Assembly: GCF_017873565.1 (NCBI RefSeq)
Contig: NZ_JAGGKH010000010.1
Coordinates: 62,001-126,000, forward strand
DNA: 64,000 bases
From: Lederbergia galactosidilytica
GTDB lineage: Bacteria > Bacillota > Bacilli > Bacillales > Bacillaceae_C
Reading direction: 5' to 3'
Shown here one piece after another: positions 1 through 9,721 of the stretch (its first letter is position 1; each line of letters opens with the position of its first letter). The position numbers and the translations under genes are program-made. The notes below the pieces were generated by a model. The model searched no databases. It was not told where the DNA came from and saw nothing but the letters and a program-made list of their open reading frames with translations.

Positions 1-806
1 AAATTAATCTCACTGGTGAAATTGCAAAACATTATGATGTGTATTACCGAGTGCATTCCCAATCATATGGATGGCTTGGTTGGGCGAAGAATGGAATGAA
101 AGCCGGATCAGAAGGTAACTCCAAACGCTTGGAAGCTATCGAAATAAAATTAGTGCCTAAAGGTAAAGGACAATCCGTAAAAGCAAGCGAGGCATTCAAG
201 CAACCAGTTAAAATTAAAGTCTTTCTTGACCCAGGACACGGAGGCTTTGATACAGGAGCAGTAGCTGGAGGAGTAAGAGAAGCAGACTTAAACTTGACCG
301 TTGCAAAAAAGGTTGAAAAGCTATTAAAAGCTCGTGGCTATTCTGTACATATGTCACGAAACAACGATACGTATGTCGGATTATATGACAGAGCTCAAAT
401 GGCAAATAATTTAGATGCTGATATATTCATTAGTGTCCACCATAACTCAACAGCTTTTGCGACAACTATCGTAAATGGTATTGAATCTTACTATTATAAA
501 TATAATAAAGAATATCCTTCAAAAATAAACCAGGATATGCATAATAATCCTGAAAGAATTAAAAAGAGTATAACATTAGCAAGCTTAGTTCACCAGAACA
601 TGCATAAGAAAACCGGGGCAGTAAACCGTGGTATTGGCGGGGCATCCTTTGCGGTAGTTCGTGAAACGAAAATGCCAGCAACATTATTAGAACTTGGATA
701 TATTAATAATGCAACCGAACGTATTAAATTGGTGAGTGATTCATATCAAAATAAATTAGCTGAAGCAATAGCCAATGGTGTAGATCAGTACTTCAATATC
801 TATTAA
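1..806 (+). CDS. N-acetylmuramoyl-L-alanine amidase with ChW repeat (5' partial)
   Basis: The reading frame is open from base 3, so the gene starts before the window and the GTG at 39 is not its start. The first ~50 codons form a ChW-type repeat (GWLGWAKNGMKAG, then SKRLEAIEIKL), a module usually linked to surface attachment or binding. The rest is an Amidase_3 catalytic domain, which cleaves the MurNAc-L-Ala bond of peptidoglycan outside the cell. The zinc-site motifs are all visible in order: DPGHGG, READLNL, SVHHNS and LLELGYINN. The enzyme therefore looks active. It ends in a strong bidirectional terminator and lies convergent to the surface-polymer genes. More ChW repeats are probably present upstream, which I cannot see. 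Confidence 0.9.
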   Translation, partial: INLTGEIAKHYDVYYRVHSQSYGWLGWAKNGMKAGSEGNSKRLEAIEIKLVPKGKGQSVKASEAFKQPVKIKVFLDPGHGGFDTGAVAGGVREADLNLTVAKKVEKLLKARGYSVHMSRNNDTYVGLYDRAQMANNLDADIFISVHHNSTAFATTIVNGIESYYYKYNKEYPSKINQDMHNNPERIKKSITLASLVHQNMHKKTGAVNRGIGGASFAVVRETKMPATLLELGYINNATERIKLVSDSYQNKLAEAIANGVDQYFNIY

Positions 807-807
807 T

Positions 808-852
808 AAAAAAGAGGTCTCGGAATGAAGATACTTCCAGACCTCTTTTTTA
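808..852. terminator. Bidirectional rho-independent terminator
   Basis: The stem AAAGAGGTCT / AGACCTCTTT has A-runs and T-runs on both sides. It lies between the convergent amidase gene and the small SH3-like gene and can serve both strands. Confidence 0.9.
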
Positions 853-857
853 TCATT

Positions 858-1061
858 TTATTTTACAAATTTTATTTCAGATTCTGCAATAAATTCAGTA
901 TTCATAATACCATCTGTGTCTACTGGACGAAGTTCAAACCAGCCTTTAATTAAAGGATACACTATAATTTCATCATTTTTATTAAATTGGTTTACCTTAA
1001 TTGCTTTTTTTGAAGGCCTTGCATAGGAAAAAACACTGTTTTTTTTAACTATTGCTTTCAT
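858..1061 (-). CDS. Small SH3-like protein, function unknown
   Basis: About 67 residues. The longer frame to 1085 is less likely: its ATG has no well-placed ribosome site, while the ATG at 1061 has GGGAG 8 nt upstream. The sequence begins KAIVKKNSVFSYARPSKK and has a short beta-rich pattern with KGWFELRP, resembling a bacterial SH3-like fold. It has no signal peptide and no membrane segment. It follows the GT2 glycosyltransferase gene by about 28 bp, so the two are probably co-transcribed and it may assist that enzyme. The SH3 call rests on residue pattern only. Confidence 0.6.
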   Translation of the reverse strand: MKAIVKKNSVFSYARPSKKAIKVNQFNKNDEIIVYPLIKGWFELRPVDTDGIMNTEFIAESEIKFVK

Positions 1062-1089
1062 TTTCGGGACTCCCAATATTATCATCCTT

Positions 1090-2691
1090 TTACTTAGTCA
1101 ATTTAACATCAAACGAAAGATTATCATGATCTTTGGTAAAATATGCTTTAACTGTATATTTCTTACCAAACGAGCGTATAGGGTCAATCATTATTTCCTT
1201 TTTAGGAACTATTTCTTCCTCTTTATTAGACTGTGTAATTTTATCTATAAAACCTTTAGCTTCATGTATACCTTTTTGTTGTTTTATTTTTAAATCACTA
1301 CTTCTTGCTTGTCCCAACCTTCTTCTTTTCGTATATCCATCTACTATTCCTTCTATAAAGACATCCCATGGCCCAACAGATTTCTCACTTATAACGAAAT
1401 CTTGGTAATCAACTTTAAAACTGAATTGGCCAGACTTATTTAAAAGATTGTTCTTTAATCTTTTTTCTAATCCAGAGTTTCTATGAACAAGAATTAACTC
1501 ATTTTGTACATTCATATTAATTAAAAGGCTTTGATAAAACTGTCCAGATATTTCAAAATGTGTATCATCTATCACGATATTGTTTACAAAAACATCGGAT
1601 ATATTAAGATGATTTACAGAATATTCGTCATCATAAGCCAAGTGTTTTCTAGAATAATTGAACCTTGCGTAAATCCATCCATTTTTAACCCTTGTTACCT
1701 GATTCGGACTAACCTTATCCATTTGCTTATGAACCATCAATAGCTTTTGTAAATCATTTTCCTGCGCAATTAATACAAAATAATGGAATCGGGACGGTAA
1801 TAATTTGATCAATTCATCATTTACATGGTCATCAACGAATCTTTTCGTTTCATTTAACCAATCAATTTTTTGTTCCGTTGTCAACCTATTCGTTAAAAGA
1901 TAACTTCTTAATCGACTTGCATGAAGGAATCTGTTTATGAAAGCTGCAGATAATTCCGTTTTGTATAAAGGGCTTAAATCTGACTCTTTTATAGTCTTCA
2001 TAATATTATTAAACGAATAATAGAAGTTTTCAGCTGGGAAGTATTTTAAACTTAGATTTTCGTCTCCCCTTTTAACAACATAATAGTATTCATAATCAGA
2101 TAAAACAGTAATAACTTTGGCATTAACAAATGATTGCATAACGAATAATTGATCTTCACCTACAACAGCTTCTTTATGAAAATGGATATCATATTTTCTT
2201 ATAAAATTAACATTAAACATTTTATGTGGCGCTAATGAAAAGACCAAGTTATGTTCTAAAATCTCAGCTTTTGGTAAATTCCCATATTTAAACATAGATT
2301 GCGGGACGTTCCTTCCATTAACCCCTACATATTTACCAAATATAACATCTGAATTATTTTCTATTGCATTCTTATAAAATCTCTCGAGCGTTTCTTCTCC
2401 AATAAAGTCATCATTATCTAAAAATAGAATATATTCACCTTTTGCTGCATTAATCGCATCATTTCTCGGTAGCATAGGACCACCGGAATTTTCAGTTCTA
2501 TTAATAAGTTTAATGTTACTATGGCTTTCCATATATGATTCTACAACCTTGGCGCTATTGTCCGTTGAGACATCATTCACACAAATTACTTCAAATTCAC
2601 TACTATCCATTGTTTGATTTACTAGAGAATCTAGTGTTACATTTAAATGTCTTTCTGCATTATAGATTGGGATAGCTACAGTAATTTTCAA
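1090..2691 (-). CDS. Family 2 glycosyltransferase, probably decorating a surface polymer
   Basis: A cytosolic protein of about 533 residues. The N-terminal ~220 residues are a GT-A fold: ITVAIPIYNAE, then VCVNDVSTDN-like residues (read as VICVNDVSTDN) and FLDNDDF as the DxD metal site. A ~300-residue C-terminal region of beta type follows, containing IYARFNY and VDYQDF. This layout resembles wall teichoic acid sugar transferases such as TarS/TarP, but I cannot assign a substrate. The start is TTG at 2691 with AGGAG 9 nt upstream. The TTG at 2700 overlaps that ribosome site. The gene lies at the edge of the teichoic acid region, is separated from the next gene by 330 bp with a terminator, and is followed by a small SH3-like protein. 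Confidence 0.8.
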   Translation of the reverse strand: MKITVAIPIYNAERHLNVTLDSLVNQTMDSSEFEVICVNDVSTDNSAKVVESYMESHSNIKLINRTENSGGPMLPRNDAINAAKGEYILFLDNDDFIGEETLERFYKNAIENNSDVIFGKYVGVNGRNVPQSMFKYGNLPKAEILEHNLVFSLAPHKMFNVNFIRKYDIHFHKEAVVGEDQLFVMQSFVNAKVITVLSDYEYYYVVKRGDENLSLKYFPAENFYYSFNNIMKTIKESDLSPLYKTELSAAFINRFLHASRLRSYLLTNRLTTEQKIDWLNETKRFVDDHVNDELIKLLPSRFHYFVLIAQENDLQKLLMVHKQMDKVSPNQVTRVKNGWIYARFNYSRKHLAYDDEYSVNHLNISDVFVNNIVIDDTHFEISGQFYQSLLINMNVQNELILVHRNSGLEKRLKNNLLNKSGQFSFKVDYQDFVISEKSVGPWDVFIEGIVDGYTKRRRLGQARSSDLKIKQQKGIHEAKGFIDKITQSNKEEEIVPKKEIMIDPIRSFGKKYTVKAYFTKDHDNLSFDVKLTK

Positions 2692-3021
2692 ACATTTCAA
2701 CTCCTATAAGCAATCAGTATACTGCTCTTGTAATAATCTCCATTACAATATTATTTTATAGAAAAAAAAGATTAGGTCAAATTTTTCCCTATATGATTTG
2801 AATAATGTTCAATTTTATTGCAGTTAATTATGACCTTATGCTTGTCATTTTATGACAAGCATATACGTTTATAGGAATGCCTAGGAACTTTTTCATAGCC
2901 TACCAATTAGACTTTCTTTAGTCTTATGCGAGAGAAGCAATACCCAAACTTACATAGAATAAATAAAAAAACTCTATATAGTATAAATATCCATACTATT
3001 ATAGAGTTTTGATTAGTTAAG
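2692..3021. other. Intergenic region with a perfect inverted repeat
   Basis: No gene was found. A perfect 12-bp inverted repeat with a 3-nt loop, TATGCTTGTCAT / ATGACAAGCATA, lies at about 2837-2863. It has no T-run, so it is not a normal terminator and could be an operator or RNA hairpin upstream of the GT2 gene. The terminator of the gene at 3022-4809 occupies 2967-3011. Confidence 0.5.
2967..3011 (-). terminator. Terminator of the 3022-4809 gene
   Basis: On the minus strand AAACTCTATAATAGTA pairs with TACTATATAGAGTTT and is followed by TTTTTATTT. It lies just past the stop codon of the glycerophosphotransferase gene. Confidence 0.85.
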
Positions 3022-4809
3022 CTATTGTGTTTCCTGCTCACCAGAGTTTAATATTAATTGATCTACAATACGCTTACTGGCCTTCCCATCAAGATCGTCA
3101 AAGAAATATTCTCTAAAAGGGAGCACTTTTTCAATGCCAAAATCATTATTCTTTATATGCTCAACCAATTGCTTTGAAGTTTTTACTAATTTCCCAGGAA
3201 TAAAAGATTGATATCCATAATAAAATCCACGAGTACTGATATACTCTTCTACATCATGAGCAAAGAATAGCATCGGTTTGTCCAATAATGAAAATTCAAA
3301 GCATATAGAAGAATAATCTGTGATTAAAAGATCCGCAATCAATAATAAATCATTTACTTCTCTGTAATCTGAAAAATCATAAAAGAAATCTGCATACTGA
3401 TAAGGAATATTAATTTTATTTAAAACAATAAAGTGAAGTTTAAATAGAAAAACATAGTCATCTTTTAAATTCTCATAAAGTTCTTGAAAATTCAAAACCT
3501 CTATAGGATAATGTGCTTCTTTTCTCCCTTTTCCTCTAAATGTAGGAGCGAACAAAATAACCTTTTTATCCTTTAAAAAGGGATATTGTTCATATAGCTC
3601 TGCTCTTTTTTGCCTTTTATATTCCTCATCAAAGAAAATATCTGTACGGGGAATTCCTAAGGGATAAATTGTTTCGGGACTGATATCAAATCCTTCCGAG
3701 TAATGTGAAATAATATGTTTTGAACTTACAACAGCTTTAGTATAATTTCGGTGATCTTTAGAGTGAACTTTAGGACCTCCAGGCTGTCCTAAACGGCTAT
3801 AGCCAAACTTTTTAAAAGCTCCTGCACCATGCCATAGTTGTATTAACTCCGTCTTAGCTTTGATTTTCAAAGGAGAAAACATAGGATAATTTTCTTCTAA
3901 AAGAATAAATTTAGAAGTTGCCGCAAAATAAGCAAGTTGAACAATCTCAGTTAAGCTTTTTTTAACGAAACTATTTTCCTTAAACATGAATTTATATTCA
4001 TAATCTAACTCACGTCTTAGCATTTCTTCATATACAAACATTAAATTACCACCAATTTCATCGCGGCTATCAGACGCAAATAAGATCCTTTTTTCTTTTA
4101 CTGGAAGTAGGTTGAAAAAGTAGTACAATATTACAAAAACTTTGGATCTCAAAATTCTGTATAGAATGCCTGGCCTTTCAGTTTTATTTTTGATATCACC
4201 GTACAGCAAACTTGGGTTTAAACTTTTTACTTTTATTGACTCCAGTAACATACTTTTCGAATCTAAATCATAGGTTACCATTAAGTTATTCTCTATTTGT
4301 AATTTCGCGGAAAAAAACTTCAATTGTGCTGTATGAAAATCATTTTTCAAGAATTTTCGAATATCACCAAGCGATATTTTCTCTTCAATTACGACTTGAT
4401 TGTTTTGTAAGATTTCAATTTTTATATAAGTCTTGTACAAACCTGGTGGCAATGGCTTGTTAGCATGAGCGGTAGAGAAGTTAATACTTCCTTTATATCC
4501 TGCCCAAAAGTATAAAGATTCCCCAAAGCTTTCACTCACATTTAATTCATCTATAGGGATATCTTCCAGTATGTAATTAAAAGTTACTTCCTCTTCTTCA
4601 TTCATTAATTCTTTCTCTAGCAGCAAGCTTTTTCTAACATTCAAGCTTTTAGTCAAAGGGATTCCCTTAATATAACAATATCCTTTAAGGGATAAGATAG
4701 ATTCGTTCCACTTTAAATCAATTATGCTATTTTCTGTTTCATAGAACTCATGCTGAGTATTTTCTTTATAGTTTCTAAGTGATTCAGATACGCTAGCTTC
4801 TAATTGCAT
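3022..4809 (-). CDS. CDP-glycerol (or polyol) glycerophosphotransferase, TagF/TarL type
   Basis: A protein of 595 residues that probably adds polyol-phosphate units from a CDP-polyol to a growing wall teichoic acid on the inner membrane face. Its N-terminal ~230 residues are a beta-rich accessory region (LKWNESILSLKGYCYIKG). The C-terminal half is the Glyphos_transf domain with ELIQLWHGAGAFKKFG, LGIPRTDIFF, ILFAPTFRGKG and LLITDYSSICFEF. The WHGAGAFKKFGYS box and total length resemble TarL/TarK as well as TagF, so glycerol against ribitol cannot be settled here. No CDP-ribitol synthesis genes occur in the window, while tagD does, which favours glycerol. ATG start with GGGAG upstream, and its own terminator. 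Confidence 0.85.
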   Translation of the reverse strand: MQLEASVSESLRNYKENTQHEFYETENSIIDLKWNESILSLKGYCYIKGIPLTKSLNVRKSLLLEKELMNEEEEVTFNYILEDIPIDELNVSESFGESLYFWAGYKGSINFSTAHANKPLPPGLYKTYIKIEILQNNQVVIEEKISLGDIRKFLKNDFHTAQLKFFSAKLQIENNLMVTYDLDSKSMLLESIKVKSLNPSLLYGDIKNKTERPGILYRILRSKVFVILYYFFNLLPVKEKRILFASDSRDEIGGNLMFVYEEMLRRELDYEYKFMFKENSFVKKSLTEIVQLAYFAATSKFILLEENYPMFSPLKIKAKTELIQLWHGAGAFKKFGYSRLGQPGGPKVHSKDHRNYTKAVVSSKHIISHYSEGFDISPETIYPLGIPRTDIFFDEEYKRQKRAELYEQYPFLKDKKVILFAPTFRGKGRKEAHYPIEVLNFQELYENLKDDYVFLFKLHFIVLNKINIPYQYADFFYDFSDYREVNDLLLIADLLITDYSSICFEFSLLDKPMLFFAHDVEEYISTRGFYYGYQSFIPGKLVKTSKQLVEHIKNNDFGIEKVLPFREYFFDDLDGKASKRIVDQLILNSGEQETQ

Positions 4810-4979
4810 AAATATACTCCCTTTTCAATGAAAAAAGTAAATACATAGAGATCTACACAGCTCCCATGTAAACGCTTTATAAACTTACTAACGAAAATAT
4901 AAGTTGCTAAATTCCTTTTTATATCCTACTGCTATAGCAAATATATACCCTTTTATGAAATTTATCAATATTCCTATAT

Positions 4980-5014
4980 TAATTCAAATAAACCCATCTA
5001 TACCAAGATGGGTC
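4980..5014 (-). terminator. Terminator downstream of the 5107-7473 gene
   Basis: On the minus strand ACCCATCT-TGGTAT-AGATGGGT forms an 8-bp stem followed by TTTATTTG. The rest of 4810-5106 shows no gene. Confidence 0.65.
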
Positions 5015-5106
5015 TGATACAGCATTATACCGTGTACATAGAAATAGTATTGGCTAAAATTACATTTCTAACAAAACAGTTACTTTTTCGTAAAATAGCT
5101 ACATTT

Positions 5107-7473
5107 TCAAATTATATTTTCATCTATTAAATATTGCACGATTCTCTTCGTATTTTTTCGGTCATCAAATTTATTTATTTTTAAATACCGTTGTCTGTAT
5201 TCTTCTTCTAAAACATAATGGCGGCTTATTGCATTTCTCACAAACTTTATCAACTCTTCTGTCGAATAAGCAATCGGTCCTGGTGCATTTTGATCATTTA
5301 CAGGTGGAATGGCTTTATAGTTTGTAATTAAATAATCCTTTTCTTCCCAATAAAAAATTGGATAAGCCCCTCTAAAAGTAGCATCATAAATCGCCGATGA
5401 GTAATCTGTTATAAAAACTTGTGCCTTTTTTAAAGCTTCAGAAGGATTACTCTCAATGATATCCTTATATTCAGGAATATTCTCATAAATAAATTGTGAA
5501 AATTTGTTATGAGGAACAATAATTAACCGATCAAGAAGTTGTGCTTTTTCAAATGCGCCCACTACTTTCATAATGGATTTATAATAAGATGTTTTCTTGA
5601 TTTCATTATTATATATTAATGCTTCCTCCCAATATCGATATGTCGGCATATAAGCAATCTTATTGGCATTTTCATCAAGCTTTGCAAAATCCAAGGTTGC
5701 TAATCCCGTTAATAATAAATCTTGATCACTATAACCCATTTTGTAAAATTCGTTCGCCTCTAATTCAGAACTTATCACTGATTTGTGCATATTATATAAA
5801 TTTTTATCCTTATGAAATCCGAAAGCCATCGGGTTATCTACAGGCTTCGCAAACATAATACCATGTTGCAAAAATATAAGAGGTACAGACATTATCTTGC
5901 TGCGAATTTCATCAATATATAGCCGATCATTTAGCAAATGATTGGAGAGCTCACTAGCAATAAAATAATCCGCTCGAAATATGTTTAAATAATGCTTATA
6001 ACTATATTTGGCAATAATGTTTGTTCCATATATTTTCTTCAATTCAGCATATCGGCTCGAATGACTGTTAATAATAAAATAGTTTTCTGATGTCGATGGT
6101 TTTTGCTTCATTACTTCTTCAAACACACGAAATCCTGATTCATCTGCCTTTTCGCTTTTCTTTTCAAAATATAGATTCACATTTTTTGTCTTTGCTGAGA
6201 ACAGCTTTATTGTAAAGTGCGCAAGCTTGATTTTAAAGCGATTAATCAATTTATATTCCTCGCTAAATGGAACAACAGTTGCTGTTAAATTTCCACCAAG
6301 ATTCGTTCTTACCACCATTAATTGCTCGCCATGCTTTTGAAATGAAAGTGTAATGGCTTTTTTGTCCCTATTTCTTCTTCTTAAATTATGAATCGGGATC
6401 TCTTTGTCCCCTACTAATAAATTATTGTGGATTCGTCCTTCTACGATTAACGATTTTACAGGTATTTTAAATAGACCGAACCTTTGCAAATATTTTATTG
6501 ACCTAAATGGCCGGAAAAACTTGCCGATTTTTCTATCTGCATTCTGTAAATACAAATATTCATATTGACCATGCGCGCGATAGGCATAGTGAGTAAGACG
6601 CCCAAAAACATATAGATTTCGTTTGGTCAAGAACACCCTTAAATTCGATTTATTTCCCGTAACCTTATAAGGATCTCCTTTAACCATATAGATCCCCTTA
6701 TTACTGTTAAAAATATAATAACGGGTTTTATTGATGCTAATAATAGACAAGATATTTTCTTTATCGCCTCCTTTTACCTGATTTTGATTAAAGAGTTTGT
6801 AGCTTTTTCCTCTTGAAAGAGAAGCGAATTTTACTTCTATTGAGGCATTCTCTGTATTTATTTGCATAGTGGTTTTACTTAATAGCTTTATGTACACATC
6901 TTTGTGAGGCTTTACGATTTTCAAAAAGATTTTATCTGCAATAAATTCCTTCCGAAACAAATCATATGTAATGACAATGTTGTATTTACTGTAACTTATA
7001 ATCGATACTACAGTATATCGAAACTCTGTAGTCGTAAAGCCCATATCATATGGAAAATGAAGCTGATTTTGCTGATTGGTTAGAATGTCATCAATTTTAA
7101 ATAAAACTTCTCCACTATGCTCCACCATACCAATTCGTAAAGCTCCTAATTGCTCTATTTGTGTTGATTCATAAAAATTTTCAATATGGTAGATATAGTA
7201 ATTTTCATTCTTTACGTCTGCAGAGATTTCTTCTTCTTCAAGAACACAATATATTAAGTCGTTATGCGAATATAAATAAAAAACTACATTTTCTCTCGGA
7301 AAATATTTAAGGAACATCTTATCATCTGTTTCCAATGTTGATACCTGTTTTGGTACATTCAAAGTAAGAGACAAGATGTTAATGGCAAACATCTTATTAT
7401 CTATTTTTGAGTATAATTCTATTGATTCAGGATGGTTCTCAATCACTTCAAATGTGGAATCATAAATTTCCAT
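5107..7473 (-). CDS. Large CDP-glycerol glycerophosphotransferase family protein
   Basis: 788 residues, much longer than TagB or TarF. The last ~390 residues are a Glyphos_transf domain: FIASELSNH, PLIFLQHGIMFAKP (in place of the usual WHG), LTGLATLDFAK, IAYMPTYRYWEE and VFITDYSSAIYDATF. The N-terminal ~400 residues are beta-rich repeats without a recognisable catalytic motif and may bind polymer. There is no signal peptide or membrane helix. The catalytic His is present in QHG, but the preceding Trp is replaced, so it forms a divergent branch. ATG start with GGAGTG upstream. It is one of three such genes in tandem on this strand and probably builds or modifies teichoic acid. Exact substrate unknown. 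Confidence 0.75.
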   Translation of the reverse strand: MEIYDSTFEVIENHPESIELYSKIDNKMFAINILSLTLNVPKQVSTLETDDKMFLKYFPRENVVFYLYSHNDLIYCVLEEEEISADVKNENYYIYHIENFYESTQIEQLGALRIGMVEHSGEVLFKIDDILTNQQNQLHFPYDMGFTTTEFRYTVVSIISYSKYNIVITYDLFRKEFIADKIFLKIVKPHKDVYIKLLSKTTMQINTENASIEVKFASLSRGKSYKLFNQNQVKGGDKENILSIISINKTRYYIFNSNKGIYMVKGDPYKVTGNKSNLRVFLTKRNLYVFGRLTHYAYRAHGQYEYLYLQNADRKIGKFFRPFRSIKYLQRFGLFKIPVKSLIVEGRIHNNLLVGDKEIPIHNLRRRNRDKKAITLSFQKHGEQLMVVRTNLGGNLTATVVPFSEEYKLINRFKIKLAHFTIKLFSAKTKNVNLYFEKKSEKADESGFRVFEEVMKQKPSTSENYFIINSHSSRYAELKKIYGTNIIAKYSYKHYLNIFRADYFIASELSNHLLNDRLYIDEIRSKIMSVPLIFLQHGIMFAKPVDNPMAFGFHKDKNLYNMHKSVISSELEANEFYKMGYSDQDLLLTGLATLDFAKLDENANKIAYMPTYRYWEEALIYNNEIKKTSYYKSIMKVVGAFEKAQLLDRLIIVPHNKFSQFIYENIPEYKDIIESNPSEALKKAQVFITDYSSAIYDATFRGAYPIFYWEEKDYLITNYKAIPPVNDQNAPGPIAYSTEELIKFVRNAISRHYVLEEEYRQRYLKINKFDDRKNTKRIVQYLIDENII

Positions 7474-7608
7474 TTAATATACACTCCATTTTCGTTTCCA
7501 ACAAAATTCTTTTATTATAATATTACAATTTATATTTTGTCATCCTCGCCATACTATACTTCCGATTAAAGAAAATCTTTATTAATAGCTAGAGAAAGGG
7601 ATTTCATC

Positions 7609-8805
7609 TTATTTATTAAATAAAATGGCATTTATCACCCTTTTACTTGCTTGACCATCCTCTAAGGAACAAAATTTTTGATTGAATTCCTTCGTTTTCT
7701 CGGAAAGGGTATAACCATTTTTTTCTATAAGCTCAATTTCCTCTAATAATTCATTAGTGCTTTTGACAAGCGGACCTGGAGCTTCCTTCTCAAAGTCAAA
7801 GTAAAATCCTCTTAATTTATCCCTATATTCTTCCAAATCATAAACATAAAACAACATAGGACGATTAAGATTGGCATAATCAAAAAATACAGATGAATAG
7901 TCTGTAACCAACATATCCGAAAAAATATAAAGCTCTCTTATATCCTCATGGTTAGATAAATCAATTACAAAACCCTCCATCCCCGATAGGTCAAGACTCT
8001 CAGAAACTAGATAATGTAATCTAAGAATTAAAATGTATTGATCTCCCAAACGCTCTTTCATTTTTTCTAAATCTAAATGCAGATCAAACTTATATTTTCC
8101 TTTTGAAAAGAATTGATTATCTCTCCATGTAGGGGCATATAAAATTACCTTTTTATTTAAGGGGATTCCTATCTTTTTTTTAATCTCTAGAATTGTCTCT
8201 TTATTATTATGATTCATTAGAAAATCATTTCTAGGATAGCCTGATTCAATCATATTTTTGTTGAAATCAAAAGCTCTAGTAAATATTTCTGTTGAATATT
8301 TGTTAGGTGATATTAAGTAATCCCATTTTGTTGCCTCATAAGTGAAATTTTGTTTATATTTCTCTGTATTTGTTCCGGGCATATGAACTTCTTCTATATC
8401 TGTACCTAACCTTTTTAAAGGGGTACCATGCCAAGTTTGGACATATATTGTTTTTCTTGGCTTTGGTATCCATAATGGTAGCCTGCTGTTCACAATCCAA
8501 TAGCGGGCCTTAGCCATTTTCAATAACCATTGTAACGAAAAACGTTGGATACAACTTATATGATGTAATTCTTTAAATTGATCAATATATCGCTTATCTA
8601 TACTCCAGTACATTTTATATTCGGGATGATGCTCTAGCAAATACTCGTATATAGCTCTTGGATTGTCACTATATTGTTTCCCATGGAAACTTTCAAAAAT
8701 AATGAGGTTTTTTTGTGGTGGAAGTTGTCCAATAAGTTTAAAAAGAAGCCTATATAAAAACAGCATACATTGACTATGAGTAATCTTACTTCCAAGTTTT
8801 GCCAC
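7609..8805 (-). CDS. CDP-glycerol:polyglycerophosphate glycerophosphotransferase, TagF/TarF type
   Basis: 398 residues, consisting of the Glyphos_transf domain alone, a size close to TarF. Motifs are strong and typical: IYVQTWHGTPLKRLGTDIEE, HMPGTNTEKYKQNF, DYLISPNKYSTEIF, ESGYPRNDFL, VILYAPTWRDNQF and LVTDYSSVFFDYANL. The family moves glycerol-3-phosphate from CDP-glycerol to the lipid-linked WTA primer or chain on the cytoplasmic membrane face. The start is GTG at 8805 with GGAGG 10 nt upstream. It is divergent from tagD-tagB across a 517-bp region, much like the divergent tag operons of B. subtilis. TagF and TarF/TarL roles cannot be separated from sequence alone. Confidence 0.88.
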   Translation of the reverse strand: MAKLGSKITHSQCMLFLYRLLFKLIGQLPPQKNLIIFESFHGKQYSDNPRAIYEYLLEHHPEYKMYWSIDKRYIDQFKELHHISCIQRFSLQWLLKMAKARYWIVNSRLPLWIPKPRKTIYVQTWHGTPLKRLGTDIEEVHMPGTNTEKYKQNFTYEATKWDYLISPNKYSTEIFTRAFDFNKNMIESGYPRNDFLMNHNNKETILEIKKKIGIPLNKKVILYAPTWRDNQFFSKGKYKFDLHLDLEKMKERLGDQYILILRLHYLVSESLDLSGMEGFVIDLSNHEDIRELYIFSDMLVTDYSSVFFDYANLNRPMLFYVYDLEEYRDKLRGFYFDFEKEAPGPLVKSTNELLEEIELIEKNGYTLSEKTKEFNQKFCSLEDGQASKRVINAILFNK

Positions 8806-9322
8806 TCTTGCTCTTCCTCCTCTTTACTTCTCATACAATCAGTGCTTTTTCCCTGTAAAAAGCATGCGTTTATACGGTCGAATCACAATATTGCCTTTTA
8901 AACAGGCTATAATAAGAAAAATACCTCTAAGTTTGGCATAGTTAATCCGCAGGGAAGAGGTACCAAATCGTAGAGGTGTTTGATACAATAATAGCGAAAG
9001 CTAGCAAAAGTTGACAACGGCCAAACGAAATAGGCAATATGAAGGGATTTTTCGGTTACAAATATTACAGTAGTATTGATTTGGTAAGCAATTCTCTAGA
9101 TTCTCCATTAATATTGGCCGAATGGGATATAAAAATATGCAATTTTACCTTTGACGAATTTAATTGTTATTTGTATCATTATCTTCATTAATGCAATGAC
9201 GTAAACATAAAAAATTCCACGGACCTTTCTATAAAATAATTTTTCTAACTACTTAGTTAGGAATTTTACTATGACACCACGGAAAAGATATAATCATGAT
9301 ATACTTCTTACGGAGGTTCCCA
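8806..9322. promoter_or_regulatory. Divergent regulatory region between the tagF-type gene and tagD
   Basis: No gene in 517 bp. A TATAAT hexamer at 9289-9294 sits 29 nt before the tagD start and is a candidate -10; its -35 is weak. A perfect palindrome CTAACTA-CT-TAGTTAG lies at 9245-9260, just upstream of that promoter, and could be an operator. TTGACA at 9011-9016 has no good -10 partner. In B. subtilis the matching divergent region is controlled by PhoP, but I could not identify clear PhoP repeats. Confidence 0.45.
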
Positions 9323-9721
9323 ATGAAAAAAGTGCTCACATATGGAACATTTGATCTTCTTCATACAGGACATATTAATATTTTGCGCCGCGCGAAAGAG
9401 TATGGGGATTATTTGATTGTGGCCATTTCAACGGATGAGTTTAATGCGATTAAAGGTAAGAAGGCTTATTATTCATATGAGCAGCGTAAAGCTATTTTGG
9501 AGGCTGTACGCTATGTAGATAAGGTGATTCCAGAGAGTTCGTGGGATCAGAAAATTGATGATGTGAAGAGGTATGGTGTCGATGTCTTTGTCATGGGTGA
9601 TGATTGGCAAGGTAAGTTTGACTTTTTAAAAGAATATTGTGAAGTGATTTATTTACCAAGGACAGTTGGTATTTCCACAACAAAAATAAAAGAGGATTTG
9701 AATCAAACGAATAATGGTTAG
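9323..9721 (+). CDS. tagD: Glycerol-3-phosphate cytidylyltransferase
   Basis: 132 residues, close to the ~129 of B. subtilis TagD. It makes CDP-glycerol from CTP and glycerol-3-phosphate, the donor used by the glycerophosphotransferases around it. The nucleotidyltransferase signature HTGH is at residues 14-17 and RTVGISTTKI is near residue 113. The start is the ATG at 9323 with CGGAGG 8 nt upstream; the in-frame ATG at 9296 has no ribosome site. The end overlaps the start of tagB by 8 bp, so the two are translationally coupled. This gene is the best evidence that the cell makes a glycerol-type teichoic acid. Confidence 0.96.
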   Translation: MKKVLTYGTFDLLHTGHINILRRAKEYGDYLIVAISTDEFNAIKGKKAYYSYEQRKAILEAVRYVDKVIPESSWDQKIDDVKRYGVDVFVMGDDWQGKFDFLKEYCEVIYLPRTVGISTTKIKEDLNQTNNG

